Assembly (NCBI GenBank): GCA_963664065.1
Contig: OY760942.1
Location: 930,001-994,000 of the forward strand
Direction of reading: 5' to 3'
Origin: JABDJL01 sp963664065
GTDB taxonomy: Bacteria; Pseudomonadota; Gammaproteobacteria; Xanthomonadales; SZUA-36
DNA length: 64,000 bases
Below are positions 36,235-45,419 of the stretch, piece by piece. Under the pieces are notes generated by a model. It was not told the origin of the DNA. It worked only from the letters and a program-made list of their open reading frames with translations, and did no database searches. A program made the position numbers and the translations under genes. Each line of letters starts with the position of its first letter. Position 1 is the first letter of the stretch.

Positions 36235-37314
36235 TTAGGTTTTCAAGCCGCTGGCGATTACCCAGGCTGTTTCCGAAATGGGTTTATACAGCCTGCCTCG
36301 TTCAATGGCTCGCGGGTCGGCAGCGTTTCCCATCAATCCGCGTCTGAGCACGCCTGCCAGGATGGCAGCAAGGCGAAACATCGCGAAAACGACGTAAAAG
36401 TCGATCCCTGGCACATCACTGCGTCCGGCGTTTTTTGCGTAGGTCTCCAGCAGGGCGTGTTCGCCAGGGATGCCAAGGGCTTCAAGGTCCAGTCCGCCGA
36501 TGCCATTGACAGATGTGGCAGCGTCGAGCCGGTATGGCATCAGGAAATAGCCGAGGTCGGCGAGCGGGTGGCCGATGGTCGACAATTCCCAGTCGAGCAC
36601 GGCTGCAACTTCCGGTTTTTCCGGGTGAAAAATCATGTTCCCTGCCCGATAATCACCATGGACAATTGAGGCTTGCTCATCTTCGGGATCGTTCTCTGAC
36701 AACCACGAGATCACATTGTCCATTGGCTCGAAATCTCCGGTTTTCGAGGCTTCATATTGTTTTGACCAACGCTTGACCTGACGGGCAACATAGCCGCCTG
36801 GCCAGCCAAAATCTTTCAGACCTACCGCCTGGAAATCCACTGAATGCAGTGCTCCAAACAAGCCGGCCATGGAGTGATACATCTCGGTGCGCTCCGCCGG
36901 GGTACACTGCGGCATGCTGCCGTGTTCGAAAACGCGGCCCGGAACGTATTCCATGACATAAAACATCTGTCCGATGATGCTGTCATCGTCGCAGAGCAGG
37001 TGAGCCTTCGGTACCGGGACATCACTGCTGGCCAGCGCGGAAATCACCCTGAATTCGCGATCTACTGCGTGTGCGGATGGCAGCAATTCGCCGGGCGGCT
37101 TTTTACGCAGAACGTATGAGCCGGATGAATTCTCGACCAGGAAAGTCGGGTTGGACTGGCCACCCAGGAACTGCCGGACCGTGATGTCGCCCTCAAAGCC
37201 GGGAATTCGCCCGGCCAGGTACGCGGCCAGAGCCGCTTCATTAAAACGGTGCGCCTCAAGAGGCGGTCCGATTTCGCGACCGTCGCTGCCTGAACTTGTT
37301 ATTCCCGAGGTCAT
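36235..37314 (-). CDS. Phosphotransferase of the ACAD10/LvaA type
   Basis: A 359-residue kinase of the aminoglycoside phosphotransferase superfamily. The catalytic loop is SIVHGDYRAGNMIFH (about residues 216-230) and the metal-binding Asp lies in AAVLDWELSTIGHPLADLGY (about 236-255). The N-terminal lobe has FLGGQSNPTFLVENSSGSYVLRKKPPG, a nucleotide-binding strand-loop typical of the ACAD10/ACAD11-associated family. The start overlaps the stop of the acyl-CoA dehydrogenase gene (TAATG), so the two are translationally coupled. By analogy with LvaA and the kinase domain of ACAD10/11, it may phosphorylate the 4-hydroxyl group of a 4-hydroxyacyl-CoA. Confidence 0.8.
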   Translation of the reverse strand: MTSGITSSGSDGREIGPPLEAHRFNEAALAAYLAGRIPGFEGDITVRQFLGGQSNPTFLVENSSGSYVLRKKPPGELLPSAHAVDREFRVISALASSDVPVPKAHLLCDDDSIIGQMFYVMEYVPGRVFEHGSMPQCTPAERTEMYHSMAGLFGALHSVDFQAVGLKDFGWPGGYVARQVKRWSKQYEASKTGDFEPMDNVISWLSENDPEDEQASIVHGDYRAGNMIFHPEKPEVAAVLDWELSTIGHPLADLGYFLMPYRLDAATSVNGIGGLDLEALGIPGEHALLETYAKNAGRSDVPGIDFYVVFAMFRLAAILAGVLRRGLMGNAADPRAIERGRLYKPISETAWVIASGLKT

Positions 37315-38537
37315 TATTGTTTAGCCACTTTCCGGTATTTCTTCATCTCCAGGCGTGCAATCTGGTCCCGGTGTACCTCGTCCGGGCCATCGGCGAGGCG
37401 GATTCCCCGAGCACGGGCGTAAGCATGCGCGAGGCCAAAATCGTCTGAGACGCCGGCGCCACCATGCATCTGGATGGCCCAGTCGATAACCTGGCAGGCC
37501 ATGTTCGGAGCAGCCACCTTGATCATGCCGATCTCTTTGCGCGCCTCGCGATTACCCACCTTATCCATCTTGTCGGCAGTGGCCAGTACCAGCAGGCGGG
37601 CCTGGTCAATTAAAATACGTGACTGGGCGATTCGCTCTCGCGTAACACCTTGTTCTGCAAGTGGTTTTCCGAATGGATGACGTTCATGTGCACGTTTGCA
37701 CATTTTTTCCAGCGCCACCTCGGCCTGGCCGATCAGGCGCATGCAGTGATGAATCCGTCCCGGTCCCAGCCGGCCCTGGGCGATTTCGAATCCACGGCCT
37801 TCTCCCAACAGCAAGTTGGAAGAGGGCACCCGCACATTTTCGAAGGTAACCTCGCCGTGACCATGCGGCGCATCGGTATAACCGAACACCGGCAATGTCC
37901 TGCGGATCGTAATGCCCGGCGTATCGCGCGGGACCAGGATCATGGACTGCTGGCGGTAGATATCCTCCCCATCCGGATCAGTTTTGCCCATAAAGATGAA
38001 AATTTCACAGCGTGGATCACCGGTGCCGGACGACCACCACTTGTGGCCATTAATCACGTATTCGTCGCCATCGCGAATGATGGTCGAGCAGATATTTCGC
38101 GCATCGGACGAGGCCACGTCGGGCTCGGTCATCGCAAAACAGGAACGTATTTCCCCGGCCAGCAAGGGATCGAGCCACCGGCGTTTTTGCTCCTCGGTGC
38201 CATAGCGTTCCAATGTTTCCATGTTGCCGGTGTCGGGCGCGGAACAGTTGAAGACCTCGGATGACCAGTCCACGCGTCCCATCAGCTCGCAAAGTGATGC
38301 GTATTCGAGATTGGTCAGGCCGGCGCCCAGTTCCGACTCAGGAAGGAACAGGTTCCACAAGCCGGCTGCGCGTGCCCTGGGTTTTAACTCCTCGACAACC
38401 CGAACCGGGGTCCAGTCCTCCCCCATTGCTGCAAGCTGTTGCTGATAGGTTTTGATATTGGGGTAAATGTGCTGTTCCATGAACGCCTCGAGACGTCCAA
38501 GCAGATTCTTGACCTTATCACTGTGTTCGAAGTCCAT
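37314..38537 (-). CDS. ACAD11/LvaC-like acyl-CoA dehydrogenase
   Basis: A 407-residue acyl-CoA dehydrogenase with the long-form signature CFAMTEPDVASSDARN (about 133-148) and INGHKWWSSGTGDPRCEIFIF (about 165-185), then HCMRLIGQAEVALEKMC and GVSDDFGLAHAYARARGIRLADGPDEVHRDQIA. The C terminus uses ADGPDEVH, typical of ACAD10/11 and LvaC-like proteins. It carries FAD in the cytoplasm. Coupled to the kinase gene, the pair may convert a 4-phosphorylated acyl-CoA by phosphate elimination and hydration towards a 3-hydroxyacyl-CoA. That reaction is inferred from characterised relatives. Confidence 0.8.
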   Translation of the reverse strand: MDFEHSDKVKNLLGRLEAFMEQHIYPNIKTYQQQLAAMGEDWTPVRVVEELKPRARAAGLWNLFLPESELGAGLTNLEYASLCELMGRVDWSSEVFNCSAPDTGNMETLERYGTEEQKRRWLDPLLAGEIRSCFAMTEPDVASSDARNICSTIIRDGDEYVINGHKWWSSGTGDPRCEIFIFMGKTDPDGEDIYRQQSMILVPRDTPGITIRRTLPVFGYTDAPHGHGEVTFENVRVPSSNLLLGEGRGFEIAQGRLGPGRIHHCMRLIGQAEVALEKMCKRAHERHPFGKPLAEQGVTRERIAQSRILIDQARLLVLATADKMDKVGNREARKEIGMIKVAAPNMACQVIDWAIQMHGGAGVSDDFGLAHAYARARGIRLADGPDEVHRDQIARLEMKKYRKVAKQ

Positions 38538-38587
38538 GTGAGGTTCCTTGGTGACGCCTTCGCAGGCATACAGTTAGCTGGTTATAT

Positions 38588-39679
38588 TCAAAACTCGATA
38601 ATGGCGCGTCCCAGGATCTCTCCTGCCGCCAAAGCCCACACCGCCTCGTTGATCTGGTCAAGCGTGTACCGCTTCGTAACCAGCGCGTTGAGATCAAGGG
38701 CGCCGTTTTCGTGCCATTCAAGAAAGCGGGGAAGGTCCCTGTCCGGTGTACAGGAACCGCCGATACTGCCCTTGAATGACTTTTCAGTGAGCACGACATC
38801 AATGGTTTTCAGGTCCAGGTTTTCGCCCGGGATGCCGACCAGAACCGCTTCGCCACCCCGTCGAACACCAAACTGACCCTTACGGCAGGCAGATACGATT
38901 TGCTTCATGGTCTCGGGAATGCCGATACAGTCGAAAGTATAGTCTGCACCGCTTACTGGCTTTCCTTGAAAGGTGAAAGCCGTGTCTTGGGTGGTAAGTG
39001 CATGAATGCCATCAACGGGATTCTCGTCACGGGCATTGATGGTGTGCGTAGCACCAAAGCGGCGGGCAAAGTCGAGTTTTTTCTCGTCCAGGTCAATGGC
39101 GATTATCGGGTTCGCCCCGGCAAGCCTGGCTGCTGCGACTGCTGAAAGCCCGACACCGCCAACACCGAATACGGCCACGCTTTCGCCTGGTTTTACCCTG
39201 GCAGTATTGATGACTGCACCTGCTCCGGTCATCACGGCGCAACCGATCACCGCCGTCACATCCCGGGCAATGTCCGGATCGACTTTCACCACATATTGCT
39301 GATCTGCAATCGTATGGTCCGCCCAGGTAAAAACATCTTTTGAAAAAGCAAGACAATCACCTAATTGCAGAGAGGCTCCAACCGGAGGCGCTTTTTCCTC
39401 AGAGGCGTTTCTTGGCACCCAGGTCACCAGCACGATGTCGCCTGCTTTCACGTGGCTTACATCTTTACCTGCCTTACTGACAATGCCCGTGGATTCGTGG
39501 CCAAGTAGCAGGTTGCGCTGCCGCTTGCTGTGAATCTGGTGCAGTTGCGAGTGGCAAATGCCGGATGCAAATTGCCTGACCACGACCTGGCTTGGCCCCG
39601 GTTCCGGCAGCTCAATCTCTTCCACTCTCAATGTGTTTGTATCTTTGGGCAGTACCACCACCCGAGCCGGTGTCCCCAT
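38588..39679 (-). CDS. Zinc-dependent medium-chain alcohol dehydrogenase
   Basis: A 363-residue MDR enzyme. Catalytic zinc ligands lie in ASGICHSQLHQI (about 39-50) and GHESTGIV (about 59-66); the NAD motif is VFGVGGVGLSAVAAA (about 174-188) followed by an acidic IAIDLDEKK. The structural-zinc lobe with four closely spaced cysteines seen in class III enzymes is absent and replaced by RNASEEKAPPVGASLQLG. It lies 50 bases upstream of the acyl-CoA dehydrogenase on the same strand, so the three genes may form one catabolic operon that oxidises an alcohol or hydroxy acid. Confidence 0.8.
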   Translation of the reverse strand: MGTPARVVVLPKDTNTLRVEEIELPEPGPSQVVVRQFASGICHSQLHQIHSKRQRNLLLGHESTGIVSKAGKDVSHVKAGDIVLVTWVPRNASEEKAPPVGASLQLGDCLAFSKDVFTWADHTIADQQYVVKVDPDIARDVTAVIGCAVMTGAGAVINTARVKPGESVAVFGVGGVGLSAVAAARLAGANPIIAIDLDEKKLDFARRFGATHTINARDENPVDGIHALTTQDTAFTFQGKPVSGADYTFDCIGIPETMKQIVSACRKGQFGVRRGGEAVLVGIPGENLDLKTIDVVLTEKSFKGSIGGSCTPDRDLPRFLEWHENGALDLNALVTKRYTLDQINEAVWALAAGEILGRAIIEF

Positions 39680-39781
39680 TGGTCATTCATTCCGGGATGA
39701 GTTCGCTCATCTTATATTGCGTTAGGCAGTGTGAGAAGCCATCAGGCATCGCAGGCGGTGGCGCGGGGCTTCTTATTGCTC

Positions 39782-39815
39782 AAAAAAACGGGAGCCACCA
39801 TCCTGATGACTCCCG
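39782..39815 (-). terminator. Intrinsic terminator after the response regulator
   Basis: CGGGAG (39789-39794) pairs with CTCCCG (39810-39815), and seven T residues follow on the minus strand (39788-39782). It lies about 230 bases after the response regulator stop and just before the alcohol dehydrogenase, so it separates the two transcription units. A smaller hairpin (GGAGC/GCTCC) is at about 39823-39836. Confidence 0.75.
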
Positions 39816-40045
39816 GTCTCTGTCTGGAGCGACCGCTCCGCGACCCTTTGATAATCCCTTTATCTCTTGGGCGTCCTTGCCACTTCAATCCGTGAAGCTT
39901 TATGGGGGAGTTATAGAATGCCTAATTGACGCGCAACATACTACTGTCAGAAATGACAGACTTTTTGATCGGGAATTCCTTGAATTTTAAATCCGGGTGA
40001 TGATGCAAATCCGGTTGCTGCCAGGCTTGTCCTTGATGAAGGCGC

Positions 40046-40681
40046 CTATTGGACCACCAGGCCGTTTTTTATCGCGAACTGGACAAGTTCGGCGCTGTTG
40101 GATATTTCCAGTATCTCCATAATCCGGTACTTGTGAAAGGCGACGGTCCTGGGTGTTACAAAGAGAATTTCAGCGATTCTCTTCATGGTATTGCCTTCTG
40201 CCGGCAACTGCAGAACTTCGCGCTGGCGCACGGTCAATTTGTCAATCCGTTTGCCATCGAATGCCTGGGCTGAGGAAAAATTTTCACTCTTGGTCATCAG
40301 GGGTGTTACATAGGTTTTACCTGCTAGTACTTTCCATATGGCCTCTGACAGTTCAGAGGCAGCCGAAGACTTGAGCAAAAAACCACTCGCGCCTATTTCC
40401 AGTGCCTTCGATACCAAATCAGGGTCTTCATGCATGGTCAGGAACACCAGCTTTGTATCTGGCATGGATTTCCTCAGTTTTGCGCCCGCATCCAATCCAT
40501 TCAGTTGGGGCATTGACACATCCAGGACAATCACTTCCGGTTTCAGCCTGGGCGCAACTTTCAAAAGTTCCCTGCCATCGGACACGGTACCCACCACGTC
40601 AAATTCGGATTCCAGGATACTTTGAAACGCCTCCAGAAGAAGCAGGTGGTCGTCAGCCAGCAGAATCCTGGGACGCCTCAT
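40046..40681 (-). CDS. LuxR/NarL-type response regulator
   Basis: A 211-residue two-component regulator. The receiver domain (about residues 4-120) has ILLADDHLLLLEAF (acidic pocket), IVLDVSMPQLNGLD (phosphoacceptor Asp) and FLTMHEDPDLVSKALEIGASGFLLKSS. The C-terminal LuxR-type helix-turn-helix (about 146-205) has LTVRQREVLQLPAEGNTMKRIAEILFVTPRTVAFHKYRIM. The helix-turn-helix has LPAEGNTMKRIAE where LLAEGKSMKEIA is usual. The cognate kinase may be the hybrid kinase whose remnant lies just upstream on the same strand. Confidence 0.85.
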   Translation of the reverse strand: MRRPRILLADDHLLLLEAFQSILESEFDVVGTVSDGRELLKVAPRLKPEVIVLDVSMPQLNGLDAGAKLRKSMPDTKLVFLTMHEDPDLVSKALEIGASGFLLKSSAASELSEAIWKVLAGKTYVTPLMTKSENFSSAQAFDGKRIDKLTVRQREVLQLPAEGNTMKRIAEILFVTPRTVAFHKYRIMEILEISNSAELVQFAIKNGLVVQ

Positions 40682-40905
40682 CGCTTATGTCAAACCATGA
40701 TTTGACCAATAGCCAGGCTTTGAAAATCATCGACACCTGCAGGTCCGGTGCATTGACAGAGCGCTGATCCACGATGGGCATTTATAATATGTTGCATATT
40801 GGACAATCTTATCTTAGCGGGTCATTAAAAGCTGTAGTAACTGACCTGTCAAATTCGTGTGCAACTGATATTCTTGATTTAACAGAAAAAAGAGGCCGTG
40901 GGAGA

Positions 40906-41935
40906 TCACTCCATGTATCTGGAAAGTGTTTCCAGTTCATGAATCAGGTTTTCAGTATGTTCGGCCACCTTCGAAGAATCACCGGCTTGTACAACCTGGT
41001 AAAGCTTGAACGCCCGGTCAGATAATTCCCGGGCACCGGTCATGCCCTCAAAACCTTGAATTTTATGGCTGACTTCCTGCAGGGTGGTGGGGTTTCCCTG
41101 TTCGTTTGCAGTTTTCAGTACTGCAACGTAGCGAGGGATTTGTTCGAAAAACTGGCTCAGCACCTCGTCAAGTACTGCCGGGTCCGAGGCTGTTCCAGCC
41201 AGCGTGGAATCATCCCTTTCAGGCAGTGCTTCCGGATCTTTCATGTTCTGGCGGTCAACAGGTGGACGCTTTCCATGCGCAATTCCCAGCCAGCTTTTTA
41301 CTGCGTTTATAAGTTTCTCTGAATCAACAGGTTTTCTCAGATAGTCGGTCATTCCGGCAGCCAGGCATTTCTCCCGGTCTCCCTTCATCGCGAGTGCGGT
41401 CAGGGCAATAATTGGCACCTCTGGATCAAACAGTTTATTTTCTGCTTTTCTGATGGTTTTTGTTGCCGTAAAACCATCCATGCCGGGCATGAAACAATCC
41501 ATGACGATCACATCGTAATGATTGGATTCCAGAATTTCGAGGACTGCGTGGCCATCAGATACAACATCAACCGTGAATCCTGCGTTTTCCAGCATCTGCG
41601 ATGTCACGATCTGACTCAAAATATCGTCTTCCGCGACCAGTATCCGGCTGTTGCGCAAATTTTCTGTTGCCCCTTTTTTTGGTTTCACAATTTCGGAAAT
41701 TCCGGATACGGGCTTAATACACCCTGGCTGTGGGTGAAGGATTATTCATCCGGAAGTCTACCAAGAAAGAGGTAAATTTTCCTTGCTTGCTTTCCACACC
41801 CATAAAACCGCCCATCATTTCCACCAGCTGTTTGCTTATCGTCAAACCGATACCGGTACCCTTTACCTTGCTCTTCTCCGCACCCAGGCGTTCAAAAGGC
41901 TCAAACAAATCGGGTAAACAGGCCTGTTCAGTTCA
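40906..41935 (-). pseudogene. C-terminal part of a hybrid histidine kinase (HATPase end, receiver, HPt)
   Basis: The left-over tail of a large sensor kinase. The first piece (41714 to about 41935) is the end of an ATPase domain (LFEPFERLGAEKSKVKGTGIGLTISKQLVEMMGG). A frameshift near 41715-41735 leads into the second piece, which has a receiver domain (ILVAEDDILSQIVTSQML, then VIVMDCFMPGMDGFTATKTI) and an HPt domain with the phosphorylatable His in LQEVSHKIQGFEGM. The sensor, dimerisation and most ATPase regions are missing. The upstream junction abuts the 5'-nucleotidase remnant, so a deletion joined the two. Confidence 0.8.
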
Positions 41936-43144
41936 ACCGTTTAATGCGGCCAACCAGGGGCCGAACTTCAATGTTTGCCTTTTCCACCATGCCAGCGATT
42001 TCAGGGTCGGGAGAAAACCCGGGCCCGCGGTCGGCCCAGGCAGTTACGATGAAGCTGACTTTTCGACAACATCTCCGCTTGCCCGGTCGAGCGTAATATC
42101 GATATCACTATAGGCCGTGCCGCTTGAAAACGCCTGCGTCAGCAATATTTTCTTGCCATTTGAATTAGGGACCAATATGTTGGTGAACCAATGAGTATGA
42201 CCAGAGACGACGATATCTATTTCGTCATCAAGTGCACTCACGATGTTGATCATTTTTCCTTGTAGTTCACCCTGCCCCGCGACGGCGGAATCGCCAAAGC
42301 TGAATTGCCTCACGCCTTCGTGAATGGTGACAACAATGGCGTGGACGTTTTTTGCAATTAACTCGGGAACCCATGAATTAATTGACTCTGCCTCATCAAG
42401 GAATTCCAAACCTGCGACACCGGAAGACACCACTATTCCCGGTGTATTTGTGGTTACAGCGCCGATAAAAGCGACCGGAATGCCTGCGATCTCTTTGATC
42501 ACATACGGTGGAATAAGTGTCTTGCCGGTGGCGGTATCCAGTACATTGGCCGACACATAAGGAAACGTGGCGCCTTTCCAGGCATCGACCTGGGGGTCCA
42601 CCTCGGCGTGTCGGCCGCCATAGAGCAGTCGTATCAGTTCGCCAGAGCCTTCATCGAATTCGTGGTTACCCAGGGTGCCTACAAGGTTGCAATCAGGTGC
42701 CATGAGATCGTCGATTGTGCAATGCTTATTGGCCAGTAAATTCAGGAACTCAATCGAGGGTTCGTCCTGCATCAGCGCCGATACAGGTGGGCTCGCTCCA
42801 ACCAGGTCACCCGCATGGACGATAATTGCGCGATTGGCAACTTCGGCCGCCTCCGTCCTCAGGTAGGCGGCCAGAACAGCAGCGCCGCCAACCGGCCGGC
42901 CTTCGATTTGCCGGGTGTTAAGTTTTCCATGAAAATCGTTAAAACCGAGAATTTTGGCGCTTATCTGGTTATTGGCGGACGCATCAGCGAGCAGATCAGG
43001 ATCCCGCTAAGAAATGCGGGCTTCGGCCGCATCGCGAAATTCCGTTTCGCTCAATGGCCTGGCCTGCTGCAAAACAGTCTGACCGGCGCAAGCCGATAGC
43101 AAAAAAACCGCCACCAACAAAATGATCTGTTTGGGTATGTACAA
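41936..43144 (-). pseudogene. Remnant of a lipoprotein 5'-nucleotidase-family metallophosphoesterase
   Basis: Begins with a lipoprotein signal (QIILLVAVFLLSACAG). An in-frame TAG at 43009-43007 follows EARIS, after which the same frame continues RDPDLLADASANNQISAKILGFNDFHGKL. The metallophosphoesterase core is present: ILGFNDFHG, HAGDLVGASP, TLGNHEFDEG and VVSGHTHWF. At about 42044-42056 a frameshift leads to WADRGPGFSPDPEIAGMVEKAN, then a stop. The C-terminal nucleotide-binding domain is gone, replaced by the kinase remnant. Nonsense codon, frameshift and deletion together mark a true pseudogene. Confidence 0.85.
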
Positions 43145-43196
43145 ACGCGTTAAGCTGCGTTCAGGACGGCTGCAGAAGACGGAAAGTTTATGTAAC

Positions 43197-44768
43197 CTAG
43201 CGATTGTATAAGGTTGACATGACACTAGATCGCCCCATCGCCTCGCGTGACAGGAAAATTGGAAATTCCTTCCGGATAAGCGCATCCGTTTCATCACTGA
43301 TGTGCTTGGGATGATCGTCAGCGAGGATTTCGTCACGGCGTGTAATAGCCTTGTTCAGAATGACCGGTTTACCGGCAGATTCCCATTCGACAGGACTGGA
43401 GCGGTCGGAAAATTCCGGGTAGTAATATTCACTCTGCATCACCTGCAGCGTCTGGTCTGATGCCAGGTAATGCCCGACACCGCTCATGCAGACGTCTTTG
43501 AGTGTTTCAAAACCGAGTGTCTCTTCATTTACCTTGATACCACGCGTCACGCGAAGCGTCGCCCCAAGTATGTCGTTATCAATTAACAGGCTTTCCGGGC
43601 AGGCACTTAACAGGCTGGCATACATGCCTGCAGCTTCGTAGACGATATTGGCGCCGCTCAGTGCTGCCGGCAGCACGGTAGAGGCCCTTTCTGCACCCGC
43701 CTGTATATCGGGAAACTTCGAGTCGCTCATTCCGCAGGCGGTACCAAAAGGCAAATCGTATACATTACCCATTTGTGCACAGGCCGCTGACAGCAAACCC
43801 TGCTCGGGTGAACCACCGCTCATTGCTCCCGTGCGCAGGTCGGAAACAAATGGCCATGCACCCAGGATGGCGGGCGCCCCGGGTTTGATGGCATTGACAT
43901 AAACCAGGCCACCCAGGCATTCCGCCCAGGCCTGGGCAACCGCGCCTGCCAGGCAGGGTGGGGTGGTAGCGCCCGCCTGTCCGGCGGACAGTAGCAGCAC
44001 CGGCATGCCGCCTTCGACCGCAATGCGCAGGCATTCCAATGCCTCGGAGGTGAATTTCATTGGCGGCACCACGAAGCAATTGGACTGGCTTACAAATGGC
44101 CTGGCACGCCAGGCTTCCTCGCCACCAGCGACCATGTGTAACAGCGCTATGGATTTCTCAAGGTGGTGCGCTTCCACCCAGCTCGAACCGACGTGCTTGC
44201 TGGTGCCGGAAATTGCGCAGAACAGGGTATTAAGGTCCATCTGGTAGTTGTCCTCGATGTCCCGTAGCACGCACATGCGCTGGAAGATGTGAATGTGTTC
44301 GCAGGTATCGGCGATGCGGGCCATGTCATACAGGTCCTGCGCCTGTGACTCCCGGTAAAGGTTCTTGACAGTATCGGCTATGAGGACTGCTGCGCCGGCG
44401 GTGGCAAAATGAACCCGTGTACCGCTAAGCAACACATCATGTTTCGGATCCTGGCCGTATAGCGTGATATCCCTTGCAGCCACTTTCAGCGCATGGTTGA
44501 CGACCGAGGGGGGCATCCGCAAACGGCCGTCATCCCCCAAAACGGCACCGGCAGCAATACAGGTTTCTATGCAATGTGGCGTGGGATCCTGAAATCCGAC
44601 TTCTTCGAGTATCCGGTATGAGGTTGCCCGAACCAATTCGACGTCTGATGCTGATAATGGTTTGTATTGTCCACCTGACTCTCCCGGATGAACGGGTTTC
44701 ATATGATCAGGAATCGGGGCAGCGCGCTTGGCCTTGCGTGCCTTTCGGCCACCTGATCTTCTCACCAT
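43197..44768 (-). CDS. MttB-superfamily methyltransferase, non-pyrrolysine (copy 1)
   Basis: A 523-residue protein of the trimethylamine methyltransferase superfamily. The ATG at 44768 (MVRRSGGRKARKAKRAAP) is chosen because the basic N terminus followed by HPGESGGQYKPLS is the usual family start. Family segments include YRILEEVGFQDPTP, HVGSSWVEAHHLEKSIAL, NAIKPGAPAILGAWPFVSDLRTGAMSGGSPEQGLL and GVGHYLASDQTLQVMQSEYYYPEFSDRSS. No in-frame TAG exists, so it lacks pyrrolysine. Such homologues demethylate quaternary amines such as glycine betaine, proline betaine, carnitine or butyrobetaine onto a corrinoid protein. It is divergent from the thioesterase gene, 213 bases away. Confidence 0.8.
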   Translation of the reverse strand: MVRRSGGRKARKAKRAAPIPDHMKPVHPGESGGQYKPLSASDVELVRATSYRILEEVGFQDPTPHCIETCIAAGAVLGDDGRLRMPPSVVNHALKVAARDITLYGQDPKHDVLLSGTRVHFATAGAAVLIADTVKNLYRESQAQDLYDMARIADTCEHIHIFQRMCVLRDIEDNYQMDLNTLFCAISGTSKHVGSSWVEAHHLEKSIALLHMVAGGEEAWRARPFVSQSNCFVVPPMKFTSEALECLRIAVEGGMPVLLLSAGQAGATTPPCLAGAVAQAWAECLGGLVYVNAIKPGAPAILGAWPFVSDLRTGAMSGGSPEQGLLSAACAQMGNVYDLPFGTACGMSDSKFPDIQAGAERASTVLPAALSGANIVYEAAGMYASLLSACPESLLIDNDILGATLRVTRGIKVNEETLGFETLKDVCMSGVGHYLASDQTLQVMQSEYYYPEFSDRSSPVEWESAGKPVILNKAITRRDEILADDHPKHISDETDALIRKEFPIFLSREAMGRSSVMSTLYNR

Positions 44769-44981
44769 GACATCAACCCTCGGCGGAAGCAGGCGTCCAC
44801 CGGCACCGGTGCGGAAACACAAGTGAAAATTCTGCCCAATAAGCCCCCTTTCCGCAAGCAGAATTATCCAGCCCGATTCTCGGGTACTTCATCCGGATTC
44901 CGGTTAACATACAACCCTGTGCGGTTCATTCAACAACGACGAAGTCGATAAAGTGCAGACGGGGAACACGGGAGATTCTCA

Positions 44982-45413
44982 ATGAAGCTGTTCAGCAAAG
45001 CAGTCGCCCATACTTGGTTTTGTGATGTTCTCGGCCACATGACCACGCGTTATTACCTGGCCATGTTTGACGACGCATCCTATCACTTCATCCACAGCTT
45101 GTTCGGTTGGTGCGGTGCGCAGGATGACAAGGGTGAGCTGGCATTGGCGGACGTTCGCCACGTAATTGAATACCGGGCGGAAGTTAATGCCGGTGACCCG
45201 CTGGAGATTCATGGGCAGCTGACAAAAATTGGCGGCAAATCACTGACCGTCGAGTACCAGATGATCAACCTGCGCAACGGCGAAATTGCCAGCACGCTGG
45301 AAGCCATCTGCGTGCTGTTTGACCTGCAGGAAAGAAAAGCCATCAAGATTCCGCCTGGATTGCGGGAGCTTGCTGAAAAACAGCTTCAGGGCGCATCTGG
45401 CTTTGCATCTTGA
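44982..45413 (+). CDS. Hotdog thioesterase, probable betainyl-CoA thioesterase (CdhB-like)
   Basis: A 143-residue hotdog-fold protein. The N-terminal segment TWFCDVLGHMTTRYYLAMFDDASYHF has the D-x-x-GHM-x-x-x-x-Y arrangement of 4-hydroxybenzoyl-CoA thioesterase relatives. A central AGDPLEIHGQLTKIGGKSLTVEY strand pair follows. The gene is convergent with a CdhC-like cleavage enzyme, 6 bases apart. In pseudomonads a small thioesterase next to that enzyme hydrolyses betainyl-CoA to glycine betaine in carnitine breakdown, and the same role is proposed here on context. No signal peptide is visible, so it should be cytosolic. Confidence 0.75.
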   Translation: MKLFSKAVAHTWFCDVLGHMTTRYYLAMFDDASYHFIHSLFGWCGAQDDKGELALADVRHVIEYRAEVNAGDPLEIHGQLTKIGGKSLTVEYQMINLRNGEIASTLEAICVLFDLQERKAIKIPPGLRELAEKQLQGASGFAS

Positions 45414-45419
45414 ACGAGT

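Noticed and set aside
39820..39990. Small plus-strand gene between the alcohol dehydrogenase and the response regulator
   Set aside because: No domain, no start signal, and it overlaps terminator hairpins of the opposite strand.
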